NCBI GenBank assembly: GCA_043721315.1
Contig: JAYSQZ010000044.1
Coordinates: forward strand, 7,822 to 71,821
Source: Elstera sp043721315
Lineage (GTDB): Bacteria > Pseudomonadota > Alphaproteobacteria > Elsterales > Elsteraceae
Direction: 5' to 3'
Length of the DNA: 64,000 nt
Below, piece by piece: positions 1-6,981 of the stretch (its first letter is position 1; each line of letters opens with the position of its first letter). The position numbers were made by a program, and so were the translations under genes. Below the pieces are notes generated by a model. It saw nothing but the letters and a program-made list of their open reading frames with translations, had not been told where the DNA came from and did not search any database.

Positions 1-1489
1 AATCACCGCCGCGTTGCACGATATCGAGTTGGGCGCGGGCGTGATCGAGTTGCTCTTTCAGGCGTTGCGCGCTGTTAAGGTTGGCTTTTTCAGCTTCCCA
101 GGCAGCGGTCATCATGCCGGCATCGGCTTCCAGCCCTTCCAACTCTTTTTCTAAGGTCACGAGGCGGTCGCGGCTGGCGGCGTCGGTTTCTTTCAGCAAC
201 GCTTCCCGCTCGATCTTGAGTTGGATAATGCGCCGATCAAGCTCGTCCAGGGCTTCGGGTTTAGAATCGACTGCCATGCGAAGCCGCGCCGCCGCTTCAT
301 CAATCAGATCAATCGCCTTGTCGGGTAAGAACCGATCCGTGATGTAGCGGTTGGACAGGGTTGCCGCCGCCACAATGGCGCTATCGGTAATGCGGACGCC
401 GTGATGAACCTCGTACTTCTCTTTCAAGCCCCGCAGAATGGAGATCGTATCGGGCACCGAAGGTTCGGCCACGAACACCGGCTGGAACCGCCGCGCCAGC
501 GCCGCATCTTTTTCGATATACTTTCTATATTCATCAAGCGTTGTCGCGCCGACGCAGTGGAGTTCACCGCGTGCCAACGCTGGTTTTAGCATGTTGGAGG
601 CATCCATCGCGCCATCGGCCCTACCCGCGCCGACCAGCGTGTGCAACTCGTCGATGAACAGCACAATCTGGCCTTCGGCGTGGGTCGCCTCTTCCAGCAC
701 GGCCTTTAGGCGCTCCTCAAACTCGCCGCGAAACTTGGCTCCGGCAATCAGTGCGCCGAGATCGAGCGACAGCAGCTTTTTACCCTTCAGGCTTTCCGGC
801 ACGTCGCCCTTGACGATGCGAAGCGCCAAGCCTTCCACAATGGCGGTTTTCCCCACGCCCGGCTCGCCAATGAGCACCGGGTTATTCTTGGTGCGGCGCG
901 AGAGAACCTGAATGGCGCGCCTGATCTCCTCATCGCGGCCAATCACGGGATCGAGCTTACCGTTCGCTGCCGCCTCCGTCAGGTCGCGGGAATATTTCTT
1001 CAGCGCGTCATACTTGCCCTCTGCCGTGGCGCTATCGGCCTTACGGCCTTTTCGCACGGTTTCGATGGTCTGATTGAGGTTTTGCGCGGTCACGCCGCCC
1101 GCCGCCAGCGCCTTGCCGGGGTTGCCGTCTTTCTCCAACGTCAGCGCCAGCAGCAACCGCTCCACGGTTACGAACGCGTCGCCCGATTTCTGTGAGAGTT
1201 TTTCGGCGGCATCGAACAGGCGAGCGGTTTCCGGCGCAAGGTAGAGGTTCCCGGCCCCGCCGCCCTCAACTTTAGGCAGCTTGGCGAGATCGAGATCAAT
1301 CACCGCTTCCACCTGCTTAGGGTCGCCGCCTGCGGTGCGGATGAGGTTGGCCGACATGCCTTCCGGGTCTTCCAGCAGCGCTTTCAGAATATGATCGGGT
1401 AAGAATCGCTGATGTCCAGATCGCAGGGCCAGCGCCTGCGAGGCTTGCAAAAAACCGCGCGCCCGTTCGGTATAGTTCGCAAAATCCAT
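1..1489 (-). CDS. clpB: ClpB disaggregase, N-terminal part (3' end outside window)
   Basis: ATP-dependent disaggregase of the Hsp100 family, which works with DnaK to dissolve protein aggregates in the cytoplasm. About 496 residues are present. They cover the Clp N-domain (roughly 1-145), then the first AAA+ module with Walker A GEPGVGKT at about 208-215 and a Walker B followed by DELHTLVGAG, then the start of the coiled-coil middle domain. The second AAA+ module lies beyond position 1. The ATG at 1489-1487 is preceded by an AGGAGAG ribosome site. It is divergent from rnhB, with about 120 bp between them. I looked for a heat-shock sigma-32 promoter there and saw no convincing match. The family call is very secure. 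Confidence 0.96.
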   Translation of the reverse strand, partial: MDFANYTERARGFLQASQALALRSGHQRFLPDHILKALLEDPEGMSANLIRTAGGDPKQVEAVIDLDLAKLPKVEGGGAGNLYLAPETARLFDAAEKLSQKSGDAFVTVERLLLALTLEKDGNPGKALAAGGVTAQNLNQTIETVRKGRKADSATAEGKYDALKKYSRDLTEAAANGKLDPVIGRDEEIRRAIQVLSRRTKNNPVLIGEPGVGKTAIVEGLALRIVKGDVPESLKGKKLLSLDLGALIAGAKFRGEFEERLKAVLEEATHAEGQIVLFIDELHTLVGAGRADGAMDASNMLKPALARGELHCVGATTLDEYRKYIEKDAALARRFQPVFVAEPSVPDTISILRGLKEKYEVHHGVRITDSAIVAAATLSNRYITDRFLPDKAIDLIDEAAARLRMAVDSKPEALDELDRRIIQLKIEREALLKETDAASRDRLVTLEKELEGLEADAGMMTAAWEAEKANLNSAQRLKEQLDHARAQLDIVQRGGD

Positions 1490-1611
1490 TTGTCTCTCCT
1501 GTCATGCCGCCCCGGTTTTTCCGGCAACCAGCTTCGCGCCATGCTGTGCATCGACGCCCTAGCCCTTTAAGGTGGCTTGCCTTAGCGGATTTTTGAAGAG
1601 GCTTCACGCCC

Positions 1612-2253
1612 GTGAAATCAGGTTTTTTAGGCCCCGACTTCTCCCACGAAGCCGCCTGGGACGGGCCGGTGGCGGGGGTGGATGAAGTAGGGCGCGGGCC
1701 GCTGGCAGGGCCGGTGCTGGCGGCTGCCGCTATTCTCGACCCAAACCGCCTGCCGCCGGAGTTAGTCGGGGGTTTACGCGACTCGAAGAAGCTCTCGGCT
1801 CACACGCGCGAAACCCTCGCCGCAGCTCTGTGGGCGGCGCAAGGGGCGGGCGTCTGGGCCGTGGTCGCCGCCGCCTCCGTGCGGGAGATTGATACCCATA
1901 ACATCCTCGGCGCAACCCATCTCGCTATGCGCCGGGCACTCGACAGGCTGCCGCTGCGCCCGGTGGCGGCCCTCATCGACGGCAACCGCGCGCCGAAAGG
2001 GCTGATCTTGCCCCATCGCTGTCTCGTCGGCGGGGATGATCGCAGCCTGTCGATTGCCGCCGCCTCGATTCTCGCCAAAGTGATGCGGGATCGGCTGATG
2101 GCCCGCCTTGCAACCCGCTACCCGGCCTATGGGTGGGAGCGGAATGCGGGGTATCCGGTCGCCTTCCACCGTGCGGCCCTGCTATCGGACGGGATTACCC
2201 CGCATCATCGTCGGAGTTTTGCACCCGTTCGCTTTTTGTTTAATTCTATATAA
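1612..2253 (+). CDS. rnhB: Ribonuclease HII
   Basis: Removes ribonucleotides embedded in DNA and degrades RNA in RNA-DNA hybrids. The 213-residue length fits the family. The first acidic active-site pair sits in VDEVGRGPLAGPV (D24, E25), followed by the DSKKLS block and a C-terminal HHRRSF segment typical of RNase HII. The start is a GTG; no upstream in-frame ATG fits better. It stands alone, divergent from clpB. In many alphaproteobacteria rnhB lies directly upstream of ccrM, as here, which supports both calls. Confidence 0.95.
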   Translation: MKSGFLGPDFSHEAAWDGPVAGVDEVGRGPLAGPVLAAAAILDPNRLPPELVGGLRDSKKLSAHTRETLAAALWAAQGAGVWAVVAAASVREIDTHNILGATHLAMRRALDRLPLRPVAALIDGNRAPKGLILPHRCLVGGDDRSLSIAAASILAKVMRDRLMARLATRYPAYGWERNAGYPVAFHRAALLSDGITPHHRRSFAPVRFLFNSI

Positions 2254-2486
2254 TTCAAAGGCTTATGCCTTTAGGCTAATTTCATCTCTTAAAAAAAGAT
2301 GCACGATTCAGAAAAATCTGTATGCTACGATGTATCGCAAAACCACAAGGGCTAGCGGGTAAGAGGGCGTATGGCCTACCAGATTTTGATTTTTCTTAAG
2401 ACATTACATTTACTAAATGCCATAACACATTAAAAATGCTCAATTTTTTTATTGACGCTCGTGTCTGACAACGGCATTGTCTGGGT
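2254..2486 (+). promoter_or_regulatory. AT-rich upstream region of ccrM with one GAnTC site and a candidate promoter
   Basis: No gene is seen in these 233 bp, which are markedly more AT-rich than the flanks. One GATTC (a GAnTC site, the target of CcrM) lies at 2305-2309. TTGACG at 2452-2457 followed after 17 bp by CATTGT at 2475-2480 is a possible sigma-70 type promoter. It would start transcription at or next to the ccrM ATG at 2487, so the message could be leaderless. No good Shine-Dalgarno precedes that ATG. I found no full CtrA box (TTAA-N7-TTAA). Promoter assignment is an inference. Confidence 0.35.
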
Positions 2487-3584
2487 ATGACACAGCGCCT
2501 CACCCCTTCCTCAGCTCTCCCGTTGGACACGATCCTGATCGGCGATTGCATCGCTGAAATGGCGCGTCTTCCCGATAACTCGGTGGATTTAGTCTTTGCT
2601 GATCCGCCCTACAACTTGCAACTCAACGGTGAGTTGCATCGCCCGGATAATAGCCGGGTCGATGGCGTCGATGCCGAGTGGGATAAGCTGGGAGATTTTG
2701 CGGCGCACGACCTTTTCACGAAGGCGTGGCTGACAGAAGCCCGCCGCGTGCTGAAGGACGATGGCACGCTTTGGGTCATCGGCTCCTACCACAATATCTT
2801 CCGCCTCGGCGCGATGTTGCAGGATATGGGCTTTTGGATTTTGAACGATGTGGTGTGGCGCAAGTCTAACCCCATGCCCAACTTCCGGGGCCGCCGCTTC
2901 ACCAATGCTCACGAAACGCTGATTTGGGCATCGAAAACGCCGAAATCGAAGTACACGTTCAATTATTCGGCCCTCAAAATGGCCAATGACGATCTGCAAA
3001 TGCGGTCGGACTGGGTACTGCCGCTGTGTACGGGCCGCGAGCGCTTGAAGGTGAATGGGCGCAAGCTGCACCCGACGCAAAAGCCGGAAAGCCTGCTGTT
3101 CCGCGTGCTCATGGCCTCCACGAAACCCGGCGATGTTGTGCTCGATCCGTTTTTCGGCACCGGCACGACGGGCGCGGTCGCTAAATATCTGGGGCGGCAT
3201 TTCATCGGCCTGGAGCGCGACGAAGCCTATGCCGCTGGCGCCCAAGCGCGGATCGACAGCGTCGAGCCTGCACCTGCCGAAGCCGTTGTCGGCACTCAAT
3301 CGCCGCGTGAGGCCCCGCGCATCCCCTTCGGCAATCTGGTCGAACTCGGCCTTATCCGGCCCGGCGAGTTGTTATTCGACGTGCGCCGCCGTTATTCCGC
3401 CCGCGTGCGCGCCGATGGCAGCCTTGCCGCCGACAGCACGCGCGGCTCCATCCACCAGGTCGCAGCTGCTTTGCAATCAGTTCCAAGTTGCAATGGTTGG
3501 ACTTTCTGGCACGTCGAGCGGCACGGGCAATCCGTACCTCTCGATACCCTCCGCAGCACCCTCCGAGAAGGATTACGCGCATGA
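2487..3584 (+). CDS. ccrM: Cell-cycle DNA adenine methyltransferase (GAnTC-specific)
   Basis: N6-adenine DNA methyltransferase that methylates GAnTC and couples methylation state to the alphaproteobacterial cell cycle. Its 365 residues are close to Caulobacter CcrM. The catalytic DPPY motif is at residues 39-42 and the S-adenosylmethionine-binding DPFFGTGTTG at about 220-229. This order (motif IV before motif I) places it in the beta class. After the catalytic core is the extra C-terminal domain typical of CcrM (about 280-365, with GLIRPGELLFD), which is absent from most restriction-modification methylases. No restriction endonuclease lies nearby, so it is an orphan methylase. Its stop overlaps the next gene by four bases (ATGA). 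Confidence 0.95.
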   Translation: MTQRLTPSSALPLDTILIGDCIAEMARLPDNSVDLVFADPPYNLQLNGELHRPDNSRVDGVDAEWDKLGDFAAHDLFTKAWLTEARRVLKDDGTLWVIGSYHNIFRLGAMLQDMGFWILNDVVWRKSNPMPNFRGRRFTNAHETLIWASKTPKSKYTFNYSALKMANDDLQMRSDWVLPLCTGRERLKVNGRKLHPTQKPESLLFRVLMASTKPGDVVLDPFFGTGTTGAVAKYLGRHFIGLERDEAYAAGAQARIDSVEPAPAEAVVGTQSPREAPRIPFGNLVELGLIRPGELLFDVRRRYSARVRADGSLAADSTRGSIHQVAAALQSVPSCNGWTFWHVERHGQSVPLDTLRSTLREGLRA

Positions 3585-3829
3585 CCCCCCGCCCCCACTT
3601 CCCGCCACCGCCGGTGCGTGTCAAAGCTGTTGACAGTCAAGTCATGCTGACCGTGCGCGTCGAAGCCGAACTTGAGCGTCGTCTCGCTAATCTTGCCCGC
3701 GCCACGGGCCGCACCAAGAGCCATTATGCCCGCGAAGCGATCATGCGCCTGCTCGCGGAAAAAGAGACTCCCATCCGCGAAACCCCCTCGATGGCAATGC
3801 CGCGCTTCCAACCCGTAGTAGGTCGTTAG
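3581..3829 (+). CDS. Small ribbon-helix-helix protein, antitoxin-like
   Basis: An 82-residue protein starting at the ATG that overlaps the ccrM stop (ATGA at 3581-3584), so translation is probably coupled. A proline-rich N-terminus (1-12) is followed by VMLTVRVEAELERRLANLA at about 21-39 and GRTKSHYAREAIMRLL, the beta-strand plus two helices of a ribbon-helix-helix DNA-binding fold like that of RelB/ParD-type antitoxins. No toxin gene follows; the next 200 bp hold hairpins and a terminator. It could be a solitary antitoxin, a transcription factor controlling ccrM, or an accessory DNA-binding protein. The fold call is good; the function is unknown. Confidence 0.75.
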   Translation: MTPRPHFPPPPVRVKAVDSQVMLTVRVEAELERRLANLARATGRTKSHYAREAIMRLLAEKETPIRETPSMAMPRFQPVVGR

Positions 3830-3889
3830 GGGCTATGCCCCAAAATTTAGAGATCTCTCTTGATTTCGTTAGGATTAGAGACGAAATAT

Positions 3890-4010
3890 TAACCTATCTC
3901 AGGTTTTACTGAGATAAGTGATCGAGGGAAGAGCAACGCCTCCGCTCCTCTCTCGTGCCCCGCCCACCGAGCGCTTGTGCCTCTGCTGCTCGGTGGACGG
4001 GGTTTTTTTT
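3890..4010 (+). ncRNA. Possible small RNA ending in a strong terminator
   Basis: An intergenic block without a convincing protein. It begins with a perfect 8-bp hairpin (TATCTCAG at 3895-3902, CTGAGATA at 3909-3916). A single-stranded pyrimidine-rich stretch follows (about 3935-3955, with CCTCC complementary to a Shine-Dalgarno), and it ends in a long terminator stem with a U-run. TTGATT at 3860-3865 and AAATAT at 3884-3889 could be a weak promoter. This layout resembles known alphaproteobacterial trans-acting small RNAs. The alternative is that it is only the ccrM-RHH 3' untranslated region. No family was recognised. Confidence 0.35.
3958..4010 (+). terminator. Rho-independent terminator
   Basis: Fifteen-base arms (3958-3972 and 3988-4002) pair with a single mismatch around a 15-nt loop, followed directly by eight T residues (4003-4010). 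It would end transcription coming from ccrM and the RHH gene, or from the possible small RNA that contains it. Confidence 0.8.
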
Positions 4011-4036
4011 ATCTCGATAGTTACATGCGCGATAAA

Positions 4037-4183
4037 TCAGCCGAACTGCACTGAACGGTGGCTGAATGAGCCGTATCCAAACCCCTTCACCGGAACAATA
4101 ATCGGCTCGTTATAGGGGGGGGACGCGACAACGGTCATCAGCAACGGCAGAAAATACTCGTCGGTCGCCAATGCGTCTTTTAA
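4037..4183 (-). pseudogene. C-terminal remnant of a DOPA 4,5-dioxygenase-like gene
   Basis: A 48-codon open frame on the minus strand, overlapping the last bases of the mscS-like gene and ending in TGA at 4037. Two of its segments, ALATDEYFLPLL and VKGFGYGSFSHRSVQFG, resemble the C-terminus of YgiD-type class III extradiol ring-cleavage dioxygenases, where a (T/S)xEHxLPLL block is followed by a final GxxxGSxSxxSVQxG. The remaining roughly 210 residues, including the metal-binding histidines, are absent, and there is no start codon or ribosome site. The frame is intact through an eight-G tract (4115-4122). I read it as the tail left by a deletion or recombination. Homology was judged by eye only. 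Confidence 0.55.
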
Positions 4184-6417
4184 ACCTGTGGCGGCAGGGG
4201 GGGTGCCATAAAATTGGCCGCCGCCGCATGATGTTCTGCCCCGCCGCGCACGGTGACGGCGTTGGAGGCGAAGATCACCCCAGCCTCGCGCAAGGCAGCA
4301 TAGACGCGCTTCAAGGCTTCGCGCTGAAGCCAGCTCGCCCGATCCGGCTTAGAGGTGAATTTAAGCCGCATGACAATGGCGCTGTCGTCGATCTCGGCGA
4401 CACCCTGCATTTTCAGCGGCAAAATCATCAGCGGCGCGAACTCGGGTGCCTCCGCCATCACCAGCCCAACGCGCTTGATGGTTTTGCGTGCGACTTCAAT
4501 ATCTGTGTCGCGGTCCAGTCGAATGTTGAACTTCACCGTCGCCCACTCGCGGCTGGAGTTGGTGACGGAGGAAATCTGCCCGAACGGGATCGTGTGAACC
4601 AGCCCGCTTTGATGGCGCAACTGCACCGAGCGCAACGTAATGCGCTCTACAGTGCCCTTCAGCTTACTGGTATCAATATATTCGCCTACCCTAAACGCGT
4701 CGTCGGCGATAAAGAAAATCCCCGAAACAATATCGCGCACCAACGCCTGCGAGCCGAAAGAAATGGCGAGGCCCAAAATGCCGAACCCGGCCAGCAGCGG
4801 CGAAATATCAATCCCCAACTGCGATAGACCGACAAGCAGCGTCACCCCCGTTACCGTCGCCAGCACTGCCGCGCGCAGCAGCGGTAGAATCGTGCCGAAA
4901 CGGCTGTGCGTCTGATTTTCCGCGCCCTCATCTTCAGAATCAGGCCCAATCGGCCCCGTTGCCGCAGTCGGTGGCGCATAGGCGGTGAAGAGCGCGGCCA
5001 GAAACGTCCACGTAATCCAGCCCACCAGAACAACCGCAATCACCGAGATCGGCCCTTCAAGGGCGGCCACCTGCGTAGGCGTGAAGATTTCAGCTAAAAA
5101 AAACTGCCACAACCGCCCCAAGACCCATAGGCCGATGATCCAGACGGTCATCCCCGCCGTGGTTGCCGCAACCAACGCCCAAGCGCGCATAATGGGGTTG
5201 GTGCCGATCAAACGGATTTCAGCCTGGGGAGGCTGGGCGATCCATTCGCGCATCAGAGTGGCGACCCCAGCGGCGACAATAGGGATTAGCACAAGCATAA
5301 TCTGCGTCACCCCTGCCGCATTCGCCCAGCTTGCGCCATCGGGGGCCACCGCCGCGACACGGCCAACGGCCCAGATCAAGATGGCGGAGGCGATCAGAAA
5401 CGGCGGCAGGGCCGAGGCCATCACCCGCCGCCCTAGGCTTACCGGCTTTTGCCCCAAGCACAGAGTGCGAATATCGGCTCGCCCCATCCAAAACCACCAG
5501 AGCTTATACAGCGTAATCGCCCCCCCGAAGAGGCTAAACCAGCCTGCAATGGCCAGGGAGGAGGAGCCGATACGGTTGAAAAGCTCGACCGTGAACAGGA
5601 TTGACGGGCCGATAAACCCGTAAATCTGCAAACAGCGCGCATGAAACTCGGCATTTGGCAGCGGCATCACTCGGCATTCGGGCCGACCGGGAGCCAACAG
5701 AAACTCGCCCGTCGCGCCGTAAGCGATAAAGCCAATAGCAACCGCGCTGACCCCTTCGGCGATCCACCGCGCGAGATCGGGTTCCGGCAGCAGCCGCGCG
5801 CTCAAACTTTGCGACAGCAGCAAAAACAAACAGAGGCCAATAATATGCGATAACCAGGTGGCAAGACCGCCGCCAACGCGCTCGATAAAGCCGCCCTCCG
5901 CCTGGGCTGGTCGCCACGACAGCCGCGCGCGCGGCCATAGCAAGCGCACGAGCCGCATCATGCCATAACCGGCCAAGGCAGACCCCAGCACAATCGCCGC
6001 CGCCACCCCGATAGCGCTGGCCGCCGAGCCGCGATTGCCAACCTCGCCCCACGCCCGCCCCAGATCAGCCGCTAAGCGGGGAATAAACGGCAGCGAGTCC
6101 CAGCCGTACTGTGTGCCGACGGTGAAATTCTCGACCAGAAGCCCCCAGCCGCTGCGGTCGGCATCGGGCGACAGCGGCGCCTGGAGGGCAGCTTGCGCCG
6201 CAGGTGTCATTAAACGGAGTTCGACGGGACGACCTTGGCGCGACGCGGCCTCAATCAAGCGATCTACAGTCCCCGGCGCTTCGTCGCCGGTTACGGTGAT
6301 GACTACGGGGCTAGGACCAGACGCCGCTTGCGTCTCGGCCAAACCGAAAACAAAAATGAGCATCGCCAGAAAACCGAAAAACCCGAGGCCCTGGCGTGGT
6401 TTAACGGCCTTTGCCAT
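4180..6417 (-). CDS. Large MscS-family mechanosensitive ion channel
   Basis: Inner-membrane channel that opens under hypo-osmotic stress. The chosen start at 6417 has GGAGG seven bases upstream and overlaps the preceding gene by 17 bp; the frame itself could extend 49 codons further without a ribosome site. The 745-residue protein has an N-terminal signal/anchor (about 10-30), a periplasmic stretch, roughly ten hydrophobic segments, and a C-terminal MscS core. The pore-lining helix is in LLAGFGILGLAISFGSQA, followed by the beta domain with the VRDIVSGIFF and GTVERITLRSVQLR signatures. It is larger than E. coli MscS (286 residues) and closer to MscK/YbdG-type members. The coiled-coil gene upstream is probably co-transcribed. 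Confidence 0.88.
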   Translation of the reverse strand: MAKAVKPRQGLGFFGFLAMLIFVFGLAETQAASGPSPVVITVTGDEAPGTVDRLIEAASRQGRPVELRLMTPAAQAALQAPLSPDADRSGWGLLVENFTVGTQYGWDSLPFIPRLAADLGRAWGEVGNRGSAASAIGVAAAIVLGSALAGYGMMRLVRLLWPRARLSWRPAQAEGGFIERVGGGLATWLSHIIGLCLFLLLSQSLSARLLPEPDLARWIAEGVSAVAIGFIAYGATGEFLLAPGRPECRVMPLPNAEFHARCLQIYGFIGPSILFTVELFNRIGSSSLAIAGWFSLFGGAITLYKLWWFWMGRADIRTLCLGQKPVSLGRRVMASALPPFLIASAILIWAVGRVAAVAPDGASWANAAGVTQIMLVLIPIVAAGVATLMREWIAQPPQAEIRLIGTNPIMRAWALVAATTAGMTVWIIGLWVLGRLWQFFLAEIFTPTQVAALEGPISVIAVVLVGWITWTFLAALFTAYAPPTAATGPIGPDSEDEGAENQTHSRFGTILPLLRAAVLATVTGVTLLVGLSQLGIDISPLLAGFGILGLAISFGSQALVRDIVSGIFFIADDAFRVGEYIDTSKLKGTVERITLRSVQLRHQSGLVHTIPFGQISSVTNSSREWATVKFNIRLDRDTDIEVARKTIKRVGLVMAEAPEFAPLMILPLKMQGVAEIDDSAIVMRLKFTSKPDRASWLQREALKRVYAALREAGVIFASNAVTVRGGAEHHAAAANFMAPPLPPQV

Positions 6418-6931
6418 CGCCTCCGAACAACTTGGCACGGTTGGGCAAGAACGAGCGCAGCTTATCCATCGGCTTGGCGCGCGAACCCGATTCGGGTGCC
6501 GTTGGATTGCCCGTGAGATCAATAAGTTCGATACGCCGATCAACCGAGTGACGGAACTCATCACTAGCCCCAGCCTTCATGGCTTTCGGCAGATACTCTT
6601 TAACCATCATTAGAATAGCGTGTTTCTGCTTCAAGCGTTGATCCTGAGCAGCATCGCGCGCTTTTGCCAATAGATCATCAATGTAGAAGATATAGCCTTC
6701 CTTCTCCATATTAACGATCGAGCGTTGCGCGTCATGGATTAAGTCACGCGGCAGCTTTGGATTTTTAATAAAAATCTGAATATTGGTGACAGAGCGTTCC
6801 ATCGACGAAATCTGCCCCGTTTGGGCATATTTCATTCCATCGGCGACCAATTGATCGACGCGCTTGCGCGTTTGCTCGATAAATCTTTCGAGTTCTTGCG
6901 CTTTTTGAAGATTCTCTCGGTTTCCAGTCAT
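6401..6931 (-). CDS. Helical hypothetical protein upstream of the MscS-like channel
   Basis: A 176-residue protein I do not recognise. It is almost entirely charged and helical (heptad-like stretches at about 5-40 and 75-125), with no signal peptide or membrane segment, so it is probably cytoplasmic. The C-terminal 40 residues are proline-, glycine- and lysine-rich and likely disordered. The start ATG has GAGAGAGAC just upstream. Its last 17 bases overlap the start of the mechanosensitive channel gene, so the two are likely translationally coupled and may act together. That link is inferred from position only. Confidence 0.7.
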   Translation of the reverse strand: MTGNRENLQKAQELERFIEQTRKRVDQLVADGMKYAQTGQISSMERSVTNIQIFIKNPKLPRDLIHDAQRSIVNMEKEGYIFYIDDLLAKARDAAQDQRLKQKHAILMMVKEYLPKAMKAGASDEFRHSVDRRIELIDLTGNPTAPESGSRAKPMDKLRSFLPNRAKLFGGDGKGR

Positions 6932-6981
6932 GTCTCTCTCTTAACGCAGAATCTGTTGAGAGTCCGTAAAAATCGGGTCTC

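Noticed and set aside
3918..4115. 65-codon plus-strand open frame after the RHH gene.
   Set aside because: It runs through the terminator stem and T-run, so it is not plausible as a gene.
4115..4122. Eight-G tract in the dioxygenase remnant, at first read as a frameshift.
   Set aside because: Counting the bases shows the minus-strand frame reads straight through (TCC CCC CCC TAT), so there is no frameshift there.
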